Position numbers and translations under genes: made by a program
The notes under the pieces: generated by a model
The model's database searches: none
What the model saw: only the letters and a program-made list of their open reading frames with translations
Told to the model about the DNA's origin: nothing
From: Streptomyces sp. 549
GTDB lineage: Bacteria > Actinomycetota > Actinomycetes > Streptomycetales > Streptomycetaceae
Length of the DNA: 64,000 nt
Assembly (NCBI RefSeq): GCF_030124175.1
Contig: NZ_JASKMT010000012.1
Span: 101,380-165,379, forward strand
Reading direction: 5' to 3'
Shown here: positions 16,863-25,220 of the stretch, piece after piece
How positions within the stretch are numbered: position 1 is the first letter of the stretch
How the letters are laid out: every line of letters begins with the position of its first letter

Positions 16863-17606
16863 TTACGCCACCCCCTGTGCCGGTACGAGCCTCCCGGAGC
16901 GCATCTCGATCGACCGGTCGGCGAAGTGGCGTACCACGGCTCGGTCGTGGCAGATGAAGAGGTACGCCAGGTCCAGCTCGTCCTGGAGGTCGGCGAGCAG
17001 GTTGAGGACTCCGGCCCGGATGGAGGGGTCGAGAGCGGACACCGGTTCGTCCAGCACCAGCAGGCGGGGCTCGGAGGCCAACGCCCTCGCGATGCCAGCG
17101 CGTTGGCACTGCCCGCCGGACAGCTCGTGCGGGTGTCGGTCGCCGTAGGCGGGGTCCAGGCCGACCCGGTCGAGGAGTTCCGCGACCCGGGCGGGGCCCG
17201 TCGTGTCCCAGCGGCCCTGCACGTGGAGGGGTTCCGCCACCGCGTCCCGGATGCGGTGGCGGGGGCTGAGCGAGCCGTACGGGTCCTGGAAGACCGGCTG
17301 CATCCGGGGGCGGATCGGACGCAGTTCGCGTTCGGGCAGAGAGGTCAGTTCCCGACCCTCGAAACGGACCTCGCCCCCGTGCGGGCGCCGCAGCTGGAGT
17401 ACGGCCGCGATGGTGGATGACTTGCCGCAGCCGGACGGGCCGTTCAGGGCCAGGGTCTCACCCGCGTCCACTGTGAAGGACACCTGGTCGACGGCGGTGA
17501 CCGTGCCGTAGCGGACGACCAGGTCGCGCACGTCGAGCAGTGCGTGGCCCTCGTCGCCGGGCAGGGCGCGGCTGCGGTCGTCGGGCCGGTGCTCGCGCGG
17601 GTTCAT
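16863..17606 (-). CDS. ABC importer ATPase, DppF/NikE type
   Basis: A 247-residue ABC ATPase of the oligopeptide/nickel class. Walker A is GPSGCGKSST (about 55), the signature is LSGGQCQRAG (about 152) and Walker B is LLVLDEPVSALDPS (about 175), with an H-loop His in FICHDRAVV. It is the last gene of a four-gene minus-strand operon, and its ATG overlaps the stop of the preceding ATPase gene by 4 bases (ATGA). With its partner it would energise uptake through the fused permease. Its C-terminus is short, without the Cys-rich solute-specific tail of its partner. Substrate is inferred from the operator upstream of the operon (metal or metallophore). Confidence 0.9.
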   Translation of the reverse strand: MNPREHRPDDRSRALPGDEGHALLDVRDLVVRYGTVTAVDQVSFTVDAGETLALNGPSGCGKSSTIAAVLQLRRPHGGEVRFEGRELTSLPERELRPIRPRMQPVFQDPYGSLSPRHRIRDAVAEPLHVQGRWDTTGPARVAELLDRVGLDPAYGDRHPHELSGGQCQRAGIARALASEPRLLVLDEPVSALDPSIRAGVLNLLADLQDELDLAYLFICHDRAVVRHFADRSIEMRSGRLVPAQGVA

Positions 17607-18646
17607 GCGGGCTGCTCCAGGAACAACTCGGTGGCGGAGTGCGGGAGGTCGTCCCAGCGGTGGCAGGCGACCTCGTGGTCGGCGCCGGCCGCCCGCAGCG
17701 ACGGCTCCTCGCGGCGGCAGCGGTCCTCGGCGAGCGGGCAGCGCGGTGCGAAGGCGCAGCCGGGCGGAAGCGCGTCGGGGGCGGGGGGAGAGCCGGGGAT
17801 GGAGGGCAGCCGGCGGCGACGCCGACGGGCCCCGGACCGTGAGTCGTCAGCGGCACCGTGACCCGCACCGGCACCCGCATGTACATCGTCCGGTGGCAGT
17901 GACGCCATCAGTCCCACTGTGTACGGCGCGCGGGGGCGGCCCAGTACTGCCCCGGCCGGGCCCTGCTCGACCTGGCGGCCGGCGTACATGACCAGCACGC
18001 GGTCGGCGTGGCCCCGGACCACGCCCAGGTCGTGGGTGACCAGGACCAGCGCGGCCCCGACCGCCTCGCGCTGCTCGCCGAGGACGCGGAGGACCTGTTC
18101 CTGGAGTTCCGCGTCGAGCGCGGTCGTGGGTTCGTCGGCGACGACGACGTCCGGTTCGTTGATGGTCGCCATGGCGATCACGGCGCGCTGGCGCATGCCG
18201 CCGGAGTACTCGTGCGGGTACGCCCGCGCCTTGCGTGCGGCGTCGGGGATTCCCACCCGGTCGAGCGCGGCGACCGCGCGAGCGCGGGCCTCCCTGCGCG
18301 GCACGCCGCCCACCGACCTGACGGCGGCGGCGAGTTGGTCGCCCACCGGGTGGACGGGGGAGAGCGCGGAGAGGGCGTCCTGCGGGACGAGGGCGATACG
18401 GCGGCCTCGCTGGGAGGCCAGATCCGCCGCACCGCGCAGCCGTACCGTTCCGGTTGTCGTCGCGCCCGCGGGCAGCATCCCGAGCAGGGCCCGCGCCGTG
18501 AGGGACTTGCCGGCGCCCGACTCGCCGACGAGGGCCAGCACTTCGCGGGGCCGGACGTCGAAGGACAGCCCGCGCACGGCCTCCACCCCGTCGAACGCGA
18601 TCCGCAGCTCGCGCACCGACAGCAGTACGTCGTCGTCAGACGTCAA
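17603..18646 (-). CDS. ABC importer ATPase, DppD/NikD type
   Basis: A 347-residue ABC ATPase with Walker A GESGAGKSLTA (about 42), signature YSGGMRQRAV (about 155), Walker B VVVADEPTTALD (about 175) and H-loop VTHDLGV. The C-terminal oligopeptide-transporter domain (about 290-330, PPGCAFAPRCPLAEDRCRREEP) has the cysteines that bind an iron-sulfur cluster in related Dpp/Opp ATPases. A Pro/Arg/Gly-rich linker (about 255-290) precedes it. The start overlaps the permease stop by 11 bases and the stop overlaps the next ATPase by 4. Confidence 0.92.
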   Translation of the reverse strand: MTSDDDVLLSVRELRIAFDGVEAVRGLSFDVRPREVLALVGESGAGKSLTARALLGMLPAGATTTGTVRLRGAADLASQRGRRIALVPQDALSALSPVHPVGDQLAAAVRSVGGVPRREARARAVAALDRVGIPDAARKARAYPHEYSGGMRQRAVIAMATINEPDVVVADEPTTALDAELQEQVLRVLGEQREAVGAALVLVTHDLGVVRGHADRVLVMYAGRQVEQGPAGAVLGRPRAPYTVGLMASLPPDDVHAGAGAGHGAADDSRSGARRRRRRLPSIPGSPPAPDALPPGCAFAPRCPLAEDRCRREEPSLRAAGADHEVACHRWDDLPHSATELFLEQPA

Positions 18647-20495
18647 CGGGGGCCTCCTTCGACACGGTCTTCGTGCTTGCCGGGTTCGTGCTGTGTGTCG
18701 GGCTCGTCGCCCCGGTCGGGTCCGGTGCGGGCGTCCTGGCCTTCACGGACCTGCGCCGGGCGGCCTGCCGGGCGGACCGCCGGCCGCGCTGCCCGTCGGC
18801 GTACGTCGCTCCCGACACCGCCAGACCGGCCAGCAGGGCCAGCGCGACCGCCGGGGCGAGCGCCGCCCACGGGGCGCGTTCCACGTACGCGCGGGACTCG
18901 TCGAGCAGCAGCCCCCACTCGGGCGTCGGCGGTTGGGCGCCGAGGCCGAGGAATCCGAGGGCGGCGAGGGCGAGGGCGATGCCCGGGAGGCGGAGGACGG
19001 CGTGGCGTGCGACGGGACCCGCGACGGACGGGAGCACGTGCCGGGTGAGGATCCATGACGGGCTCGCCCCGATGGCCCGCTGGGCCGTCAGGAAGGTGGA
19101 CGCGCGGACCTCCTGGACCAGCGCCGCCGAGTGGGCCGACAGGGCCGGCCAGGAGACCGCAGCCACGGCGAGGGCCGCGCCGCCCGTGCCGGGGCCGGCT
19201 GCCGCGGCGACGAGGATGCCGACGATCACCGGGGGCAGGGCGTTGGCGATGTCCGACGCGCCCGCGGCCAGGCCGGGCAGGAAGCCGAGTGCCAGGGCCA
19301 CCAGCAGGCTCAGGGCGCAGACCGCCGCCGCGGTGCCGACCGTGGAGGCCGCGCCGTGGCCGAGGCGGGCCAGCACGTCACGGCCGAGCCCGTCCGTGCC
19401 GAGCGGATACGCCCAGGACGGCGGCAGCAGGCGGGCGGTGGTGTCCACGGCGTACGGGTCACGCAGCAGGCCCCAGCCGATGGTGGTCAGGAGGACGGCT
19501 GCCAGGACCAGGGGTACCGCCGGATGGGTGCGGACCGGTCGGGTCGGCGGGAGGGTGAGCCCCGCGTCGCGCAGGGCCGGGCCGAGCAGGCGGCGGCGGA
19601 CGAGGGCGGCCAGGGCGCCGGCGGCCAGACCCAGGACGAGCAGGGCGAGGACGGAGCCCTGGAGGAGCGGGAGGTCCTGGGACTTGGCCGCGCCGAGCGC
19701 CGTGCGGCCGATGCCGGGCACCGCGAACACCGTCTCCACGGCGACCGCGCCGCCCGTCAGGCCGACGGCGACCATGCCGAACTGCGGTACCAGCGGCGGC
19801 AGCACACGGCGCAGCGCGGCGGTCGAGACGCGGGACCGGCTCACGCCCGCGCCGCGCCACAGCTCCACCCAGCGTTCGTCGAGTACGGCGGGCAGCGCGT
19901 CCGCGACCAGGCGGCCCAGCAGGCCGCCGGCCGGGACGCCGAGGGCGATCGCGGGCAGGACAAGGTACTCCGGTCCCGCCCAGCCCGCTGTGGGCAGCCA
20001 GCCCAGCCACACCCCGCACACCAGCAACGCGACCGTGGCCAGCAGGAACTCGGGCACGGCGGCGAGCATCGCGGCGAACGCGCCGCCCGTTCCCCGGCTC
20101 CGGACGAGCACCGGGGCGACCAGCGCGCAGGCCAGGAGTGCCGCGACGGCGAAGGCGGCGCCCATCAGGCCGAGGGAGACCTGGAGGCCGGAGGCGACCG
20201 AGGGGAGCACGTCGGTGCCGGACACCCACGACGTGCCGAGGTCGCCGCGCAGCAGGCCCAAGGCCCAGTCCCCCAGGAGGGTGAGGGGACCGGCGCCGAG
20301 GCCCAGGTCCTCGCGGATCGCGGCCAGCGCCTCGGGCGTGGCCTCCTGCTCGGCTGACCGGGCCCGCAGCACGGTCAGCGCGGGGTCGCGGCCGGACAGC
20401 CACGGCAGGAGGCCGACCACGGCCAGCACGGTGATCAGGCAGACGAAGCGGGCCGACCCCGCGGGGCCGACCCGCTTCCAGACGGACTGCTTCAC
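18636..20495 (-). CDS. Fused two-domain ABC permease (DppB-DppC type)
   Basis: A 619-residue protein that joins both permease halves normally encoded by two genes. The first half (about 1-300) starts WKRVGPAGSARFVCLITVLAVVGLLPW and carries the DppB-like cytoplasmic EAA loop WRGAGVSRSRVSTAALRRVL (about 220). The second half (about 320-585) has a DppC-like start (YPLGTDGLGRDVLARLGHGA) and the EAA loop RAIGASPSWILTRHVLP (about 480). About twelve helices are expected. A charged, disordered tail of about 45 residues ends the protein. The ATG overlaps the stop of the binding-protein gene (ATGA). The fusion fixes one-to-one stoichiometry. Family certain. Confidence 0.9.
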   Translation of the reverse strand: MKQSVWKRVGPAGSARFVCLITVLAVVGLLPWLSGRDPALTVLRARSAEQEATPEALAAIREDLGLGAGPLTLLGDWALGLLRGDLGTSWVSGTDVLPSVASGLQVSLGLMGAAFAVAALLACALVAPVLVRSRGTGGAFAAMLAAVPEFLLATVALLVCGVWLGWLPTAGWAGPEYLVLPAIALGVPAGGLLGRLVADALPAVLDERWVELWRGAGVSRSRVSTAALRRVLPPLVPQFGMVAVGLTGGAVAVETVFAVPGIGRTALGAAKSQDLPLLQGSVLALLVLGLAAGALAALVRRRLLGPALRDAGLTLPPTRPVRTHPAVPLVLAAVLLTTIGWGLLRDPYAVDTTARLLPPSWAYPLGTDGLGRDVLARLGHGAASTVGTAAAVCALSLLVALALGFLPGLAAGASDIANALPPVIVGILVAAAAGPGTGGAALAVAAVSWPALSAHSAALVQEVRASTFLTAQRAIGASPSWILTRHVLPSVAGPVARHAVLRLPGIALALAALGFLGLGAQPPTPEWGLLLDESRAYVERAPWAALAPAVALALLAGLAVSGATYADGQRGRRSARQAARRRSVKARTPAPDPTGATSPTHSTNPASTKTVSKEAPVDV

Positions 20496-21991
20496 TTGAC
20501 GTAGGTCTCCGAGGTGACCAGCTCACGCTCGCGCGGGTCGTGCGCGGCGTCCACGACTCCGGCCGCGTCGCCCTGGATGACCCGCTCGTGCAGCATCGGC
20601 ACGGCGGCGTCGGTGCCGAGGACGGCGGCCTCGGCGTCGATGACGGCCTGGCGGCGGGCGTCGCCGGCGGCGGTGTCGGAGGCCTTGCCGAGTGCCTTGT
20701 CGACGGTCCGGTCGGCGAGCTGGGGGATGTTGAAGGAGCCGTCGGAGGCGAAGTCGCTGTACAGGTAGGCGGCCGGGTCGCCGGAGTCGAGAACGGTCGC
20801 CCGGGAGAGGACGAAGGCGTCGAACTCGCCTGCCAGCGCGTCGGATTCGATGTTGGCGTACTCGCGCACGTCGAGCCTCACCTTGAACCCGGCCTTCTGC
20901 AGCTGCTGCTGCAGTGCGGCGGCGACCTCGGGCAGTTCGGCGCGGTCCGTGAAGGTGCCGATGGTGATCGACTTGCCGGCCGGGTCACCGGCCTTGGCGC
21001 GCTTCACCGTGGACCGCAGGTCGGCCGCCCAGGGGAGTGCGGGCCCGAGCAGTCCCTCGGCCACGTCGGCGCGCCCCTCGTAGACGCCCTCGACGATCGA
21101 CTCGGTGTCGAGGGCCTCGCGGGCGGCGGCGCGCAGGGCGGCGTCCTTGAAGACGCCCTTCTCGGTGTTCAGGTAGAGCGTGTTGGTGCGGGGCATCGGG
21201 ACCTCGGTGATCAGGTCCTCGTCGAGCACGGCTGCCTGCGACACGGGCACCGACTCGACGATGTCGGCCTCACCGCTGCGCAGGGAGGCAGCGCGGGCGG
21301 TGCCGTCCGGCACGAACTTCACGTCGATGCCGGGGGCCTTGGCCTTGCCGCCCCAGTAGTCGTCGTAGCGGTCGAGGGAGGCGGAGGAGGTGCCGTTGAC
21401 CTTGGTCAGCTCGAAGGGGCCGGTGCCGGCGCCCACCGGGTCGACGGTCTTCCCCTTGTAGGCCTTCGCCGCGAGGATCGACAGCTGCGGCGAGCTGAGC
21501 CGCTGCGGGACCAGCGGGTCCTCCACGGCGGTGGTGACGGTGACGGTGTCGCCGTCGGCCTTCGCCGTCAGCTTGACGCCGTCGAGGATGCGGGGCTTGG
21601 GGGAGGCGGTGGCCGCCACGGTGAGGGACTTCGCGACGGCCTCGCCGGTGAGCTTCGTCCCGTCGTGGAAGGTCACCCCGTCCCGGAGGGTGAACGTCCA
21701 CTGCTTGCCCGACTGCTTCCACTCGGTGGCCAGCGCGGGCTGCGCGTCGCCCTCCGCGTCCAGCTTCACCAGGGTCTCCGCGGTCGACCACCGCGACAGC
21801 TTGAACGCGTCGTCGGACAGCGGCGTCAGGCCCGAGCGGGGCGGCTGCATCATCGCGACCCGTATGCGCTTGCCCTCCCCGGAGGCCGCGTCCTCCGTCG
21901 TGCCCGTCGACGAGAAGCAGCCTGTGAGCAGGAGGGAGGACGCCGCGGTGGTGATCGCGACGAGGGGAACGGATCGGGCGGGATGGCGCAC
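20492..21991 (-). CDS. Extracellular solute-binding lipoprotein, family 5
   Basis: A 499-residue SBP_bac_5 binding protein and first gene of the importer operon. GTG 21991 (VRHPARSVPLVAITTA) begins a lipoprotein signal ending SLLLTGC (Cys at about 25). Family motifs are DAFKLSRWSTAETLVKLD, the domain-hinge block TFTLRDGVTFHDGTKLTGEAV (split here around FHDGTKLT), and GTGPFELTKVNG with RYDDYWGGKAKAPG. A longer start at 22054 is possible but would put 21 extra residues before the signal and run into the Zur-like box. Such proteins bind peptides, nickel, or metal-opine/metallophore complexes. The upstream operator argues for a zinc- or metallophore-related ligand; that is inference. Confidence 0.9.
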   Translation of the reverse strand: MRHPARSVPLVAITTAASSLLLTGCFSSTGTTEDAASGEGKRIRVAMMQPPRSGLTPLSDDAFKLSRWSTAETLVKLDAEGDAQPALATEWKQSGKQWTFTLRDGVTFHDGTKLTGEAVAKSLTVAATASPKPRILDGVKLTAKADGDTVTVTTAVEDPLVPQRLSSPQLSILAAKAYKGKTVDPVGAGTGPFELTKVNGTSSASLDRYDDYWGGKAKAPGIDVKFVPDGTARAASLRSGEADIVESVPVSQAAVLDEDLITEVPMPRTNTLYLNTEKGVFKDAALRAAAREALDTESIVEGVYEGRADVAEGLLGPALPWAADLRSTVKRAKAGDPAGKSITIGTFTDRAELPEVAAALQQQLQKAGFKVRLDVREYANIESDALAGEFDAFVLSRATVLDSGDPAAYLYSDFASDGSFNIPQLADRTVDKALGKASDTAAGDARRQAVIDAEAAVLGTDAAVPMLHERVIQGDAAGVVDAAHDPRERELVTSETYVK

Positions 21992-22048
21992 AGGGGACTC
22001 CGGGGGGAGGGCATCGTTGAAGTTTGAACATCGCCGACCGTAGCATGA

Positions 22049-22063
22049 TGACAATCGTTTTCA
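22049..22063. promoter_or_regulatory. Zur-like box before the ABC importer operon
   Basis: TGACAATCGTTTTCA is a 7-1-7 imperfect palindrome (one mismatch pair) that matches the actinobacterial Zur consensus TGAAAATGATTTTCA at 12 of 15 places. It lies 58-72 bp before the GTG start of the binding protein, in a short AT-rich patch (22041-22080) of otherwise GC-rich DNA. Confidence 0.65.
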
Positions 22064-22181
22064 GAAGCGGACATTTATCACATGCCCAAGAGCCTTGTAC
22101 GTTCCGCGAGTTGAAGAGTGGTGCGTCCTGCGGGACGGCGAAAGCCGAGCCGGATGTGGCCTGTACGTGTCAGCCCTGGCT

Positions 22182-22799
22182 CTACTCGCCGTTCGGTTGT
22201 GCGGTGGCCTCCATGGCGGCGAGGCCGCCGAGTAGGAGGGCGGCGAACCGGGCGGCCCACTGCCGGTCGACCGAGCCGCCGCTGATCAGGCAGCGGTGCA
22301 CGACCGCGCCCGCGATCACGTCGAAGAGCAGGTCGACGACGCGGGCCGTCTCGGCGGTGTCCGCGGCGTCCGGCGGTAGCTCGCCCCGGGCCTGGGCGCG
22401 CGCCCGGCCGGTGACGACGAGGTGCTTCTGGCGGTCGACGACGGTTGCGCGCAGCCGCTGCTGGAGTGCGGGGTCGGTGGCGGCCTCGCCGACCACCGCC
22501 AGCAGGGCCGCCGAGGTCTCGGGGCGTTCCAGCAGCGCGCCGAAGGACAGGACGACGCCCTCCAGGTCGTCCCGCAGGTTGCCAAGGTCCGGCAGTTCGA
22601 GCGAGTCGAAGACGGTCGCGACCGCGTCCACGACCAGTTCGCTCTTGCCCGGCCAGCGCCGGTAGAGCGTGGTCTTCGCCACGCCCGCACGGCTGGCGAC
22701 GTCCGCCATCGACAGCCCGGACCAGCCCAGTTCGACCAGGGCCGCCCTGGTCGCGTCCAGAATGGCCGCGTCCGTGGCGGCGTTGCGTGGTCGAGCCAT
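22182..22799 (-). CDS. TetR-family regulator
   Basis: A 205-residue TetR protein. The HTH is at about 30-55 (LSMADVASRAGVAKTTLYRRWPGKSEL), followed by a ligand-binding domain of the TetR_C_11/16 kind (AALLAVVGEAATDPALQQRLRATVVDRQ). ATG 22799 gives the usual N-terminus (MARPRNAATDAAILDAT). A 7-3-7 palindrome 28 bp upstream is a likely self-operator and also sits in front of the divergent thioredoxin-TPR gene. The stop lies about 120 bp before the Zur-like box. It is not clear whether it controls the ABC operon. Confidence 0.9.
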   Translation of the reverse strand: MARPRNAATDAAILDATRAALVELGWSGLSMADVASRAGVAKTTLYRRWPGKSELVVDAVATVFDSLELPDLGNLRDDLEGVVLSFGALLERPETSAALLAVVGEAATDPALQQRLRATVVDRQKHLVVTGRARAQARGELPPDAADTAETARVVDLLFDVIAGAVVHRCLISGGSVDRQWAARFAALLLGGLAAMEATAQPNGE

Positions 22800-22827
22800 G
22801 GGGTGACCCTACCCAGCACATGAGTTA

Positions 22828-22844
22828 CGCTACGGCCCGTAGCG
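22828..22844. promoter_or_regulatory. TetR-type operator in divergent promoter region
   Basis: CGCTACGGCCCGTAGCG is two perfect 7-bp half sites with a 3-bp spacer, of the kind bound by TetR dimers. It lies in the 159-bp region between the TetR gene and the thioredoxin-TPR gene, 28 bp before the TetR start. Confidence 0.6.
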
Positions 22845-22958
22845 GAATGGCCTGCGGTGGACCTGCCCCGGTCTCCGGAGCGCCGCGACACACCGCGACA
22901 ACCACAACCGGGTGGGGACCCGGCGCACAACACCGCGTGGAGGGGGGAGACTGTCCTC

Positions 22959-23927
22959 ATGCAGCCACGCAACATGTCCATGAGCGGAGTGGTCGACCTC
23001 GGTGCCGTGAAGGCCGCCGGGGAGGCCAAGCAGAAGGCGGAGGAGGCGCGCGCCCAGCGCGCCGCCGCCGGCAGTGGGCCGGGATCGGCCGCGGCGCCGT
23101 CCGGCCTGGTGATCGACGTCGACGAGGCGGGCTTCGAGCTCGACGTGCTCCAGCGGTCCGCCGAGGTGCCGGTGGTCATCGACTTCTGGGCCGAGTGGTG
23201 CGAGCCGTGCAAGCAGCTCGGACCGCTGCTGGAGCGCCTCGCGCAGGAGTACCGCGGGCGCTTCGTACTCGCCAAGATCGACGTCGACAGCAACCAGATG
23301 CTGTTCCAGCAGTTCGGCGTGCAGGGCATCCCGGCCGTCTTCGCCGTCATCGCCGGTCAGGCGCTGCCCCTCTTCCAGGGCGCGGCCCCCGAGGCGCAGG
23401 TCCGCCAGGTGCTGGACCAGCTGATCCAGGCCGCCGAGGAGCGGTTCGGCATCGTCGGTGCCCCCGTGGACGGGGACGCCGCTCCGGTGGCCGAGCAGGC
23501 GCCCGAGCCGCCGGTCGATCCGGTGCTGGCCGCGGCGCACGAGGCGCTGGACGCCGGTGACCTCGGCGGTGCGGTGCAGGCCTACCGCAACGTGCTCTCC
23601 GACAACCCGCTGAACCAGGAGGCGAAACTGGGCCTGGCGCAGGCCGAGTTGCTTGCCCGGGTGCAGGGTCTTGACGAGCGCGAGGTGCGCACCGCCGCCG
23701 CCGACGCGCCGACGGACGTGCAGGCGCAGCTGCGGGCGGCGGACCTGGATCTGGTCGGCGGCCACGTGGAGGACGCCTTCGGCCGACTCGTGGAGACGGT
23801 TCGCCGCACCGCGGGGGACGACCGGGAGAGTGTCCGGCTGCGTCTGCTGGAGCTGTTCGAGGTGATCGGCGGGGAGGACCCGAGGGTCGTCGCCGCCCGC
23901 GGCGCGCTCGCCCGGGTGCTGTTCTGA
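22959..23927 (+). CDS. Thioredoxin-TPR protein (CnoX/YbbN-like)
   Basis: A 322-residue cytosolic protein. After a charged Ala/Lys/Glu-rich lead (about 1-50) comes a thioredoxin fold (about 50-165) with the redox motif WAEWCEPCKQ and the cis-Pro loop GVQGIPAVFAV. The C-terminal half (about 190-322) has TPR-like helices (AHEALDAGDLGGAVQAYRNVL, LAQAELLARV). This architecture is that of YbbN/CnoX co-chaperones; unlike E. coli YbbN, the CxxC pair is intact. ATG 22959 is chosen over in-frame upstream codons because GGAGGGGGGAGA lies before it and the upstream sequence is not coding-like. Strong family call. Confidence 0.9.
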   Translation: MQPRNMSMSGVVDLGAVKAAGEAKQKAEEARAQRAAAGSGPGSAAAPSGLVIDVDEAGFELDVLQRSAEVPVVIDFWAEWCEPCKQLGPLLERLAQEYRGRFVLAKIDVDSNQMLFQQFGVQGIPAVFAVIAGQALPLFQGAAPEAQVRQVLDQLIQAAEERFGIVGAPVDGDAAPVAEQAPEPPVDPVLAAAHEALDAGDLGGAVQAYRNVLSDNPLNQEAKLGLAQAELLARVQGLDEREVRTAAADAPTDVQAQLRAADLDLVGGHVEDAFGRLVETVRRTAGDDRESVRLRLLELFEVIGGEDPRVVAARGALARVLF

Positions 23928-23967
23928 CCGTCGTCCCGATTCCGCCGCGCTTATTTACAGACTGACA

Positions 23968-24013
23968 AACAGCGGCCGCGCTTTGCCAAATCTTGGCAAT
24001 CGCGGCCGCTGTT
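23968..24013 (+). terminator. Long hairpin after the thioredoxin-TPR gene
   Basis: A perfect 13-bp outer stem (AACAGCGGCCGCG, 23968-23980, with 24001-24013) encloses a second 7-bp stem (TTGCCAA with TTGGCAA) and a 3-base tip. It begins 41 bp after the stop. A strong factor-independent stop is likely; a structured RNA is the alternative. Confidence 0.65.
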
Positions 24014-24128
24014 ACTCCGGGTAAGTGCAGGTCGGCGTTTTCTCCGTAAGGTGCCCGTTTGATCCACTTGTCAGCGCCGACCCGGCGGGCACCCTCCGTA
24101 CCCGCCCTGTTCGCGGCGCCGGGCTGTG

Positions 24129-24156
24129 GTTACCCGTTCGTTACCCGTAAGTAACG
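24129..24156. promoter_or_regulatory. Direct and inverted repeat upstream of the DUF6230 operon
   Basis: GTTACCCGT occurs twice, 11 bp apart (24129 and 24140). The second copy forms CGTTAC-N6-GTAACG (24139-24156), an inverted repeat typical of TetR- or GntR-type operators. It lies about 370 bp before the DUF6230 gene. The rest of the 24014-24522 gap contains no gene I can support. Confidence 0.45.
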
Positions 24157-24522
24157 AGGCCCTTGTGTCGCGGCCCGTCCATGGACCACGATCGGCCACG
24201 CTCGGTCCACTCCCACCGCCCGGCAGCCAACCGGTGTCCGTGCGGCCAGTGGTCACCCCACCGGGCAGGCCGCGGGCACCCCACCCGCGGTCAGGACAGG
24301 GGGGTCTCCGCCGATCGGCGGGGCCTGTCCGCAGCCGCGCGAGAGCGCGGCAAGTGGTTGTCGCTCGGGGGTGATCGCCGGCCGACGGGACGCTTCCCGC
24401 GCCCCGGGGCTTCGGCGTTCCCCTTCCCGAGGACGGAGCACTTCTCCCATCCCTGCCGGGGGGCGGTCCGCATCGGACGGCCGCACCGGGCCGGAGATGT
24501 ACGTCCGAGAAGGAGGAATGTC

Positions 24523-25140
24523 ATGGAGTCTGTGGCTCGTGGCGGGACCAGGTGGAAGCGGTTCGCCGTTGTCATGGTCCCGAGTGTGGCCGCCACCGCG
24601 GCGGTCGGCCTGGCGATAGGCCAGGGCGCGCTCGCCGCGTCGTTCAGTGTGTCCGGGCAGCAGGCCAAGGTCGCCGTGGACAAGCTCGACGGCAGCGGGT
24701 TCGTCCAGTACGGGGCGATCGACACGCAGCGTGGCGGCAAGAAGGTGCCGGTGGCGGTCTCGGCGTTCAAGACCGCGGAGCTGACCAACCTGTGCCAGTC
24801 GGTGGTGGTGCCCGTACCCGGCTTCGGCGACGTGTCGCTGCTGCTGCGGGCCGGGCAGGGAAGCAAGAAGGTCGAGGCGCAGAACCTCTACATCGACCTC
24901 GACCAGCTCGACGCGGACGCGACCTTCCGCAACATCAACATCGGTGTCGCGGCCGGCGACTCGAACAAGGGGCCCGGCATCAAGCCGGGCGACGACGCCG
25001 GAGCCGGCTCGTTCGCCCAGGAGGCCGACTCGGCCACGCTGCTCAACGTCCGCCAGACGTCGTGGGCGACCAGCGCGGGCACCTTCAAGCTCTCGGGACT
25101 GAAGATGAACGTCTCCAAGGGCAAGAACGAGTGCTTCTGA
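24523..25140 (+). CDS. DUF6230 secreted protein
   Basis: A 205-residue protein often annotated, without evidence, as a cholesterol esterase. ATG 24523 has an ideal AGGAGG 6 bp upstream. A signal peptide or anchor spans about 13-40 (FAVVMVPSVAATAAVGLAIGQGALAA). The mature part is beta-rich, with two cysteines (NLCQS and the last residues NECF) that could form a disulfide. Catalytic motifs of esterases (GxSxG) are absent. It is the first of three genes (DUF6230, DUF6114, Pro/Ala-rich) conserved together in streptomycetes and recalls SCO5420. Function unknown. Confidence 0.85.
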   Translation: MESVARGGTRWKRFAVVMVPSVAATAAVGLAIGQGALAASFSVSGQQAKVAVDKLDGSGFVQYGAIDTQRGGKKVPVAVSAFKTAELTNLCQSVVVPVPGFGDVSLLLRAGQGSKKVEAQNLYIDLDQLDADATFRNINIGVAAGDSNKGPGIKPGDDAGAGSFAQEADSATLLNVRQTSWATSAGTFKLSGLKMNVSKGKNECF

Positions 25141-25220
25141 CGCACTGAGGGGGAGCGGGGCGTGGCGTCCCGCTCCCCGACCTCGAACTTCGCACCGTCC
25201 GGCCCGAGGGAGCTGTTCTT

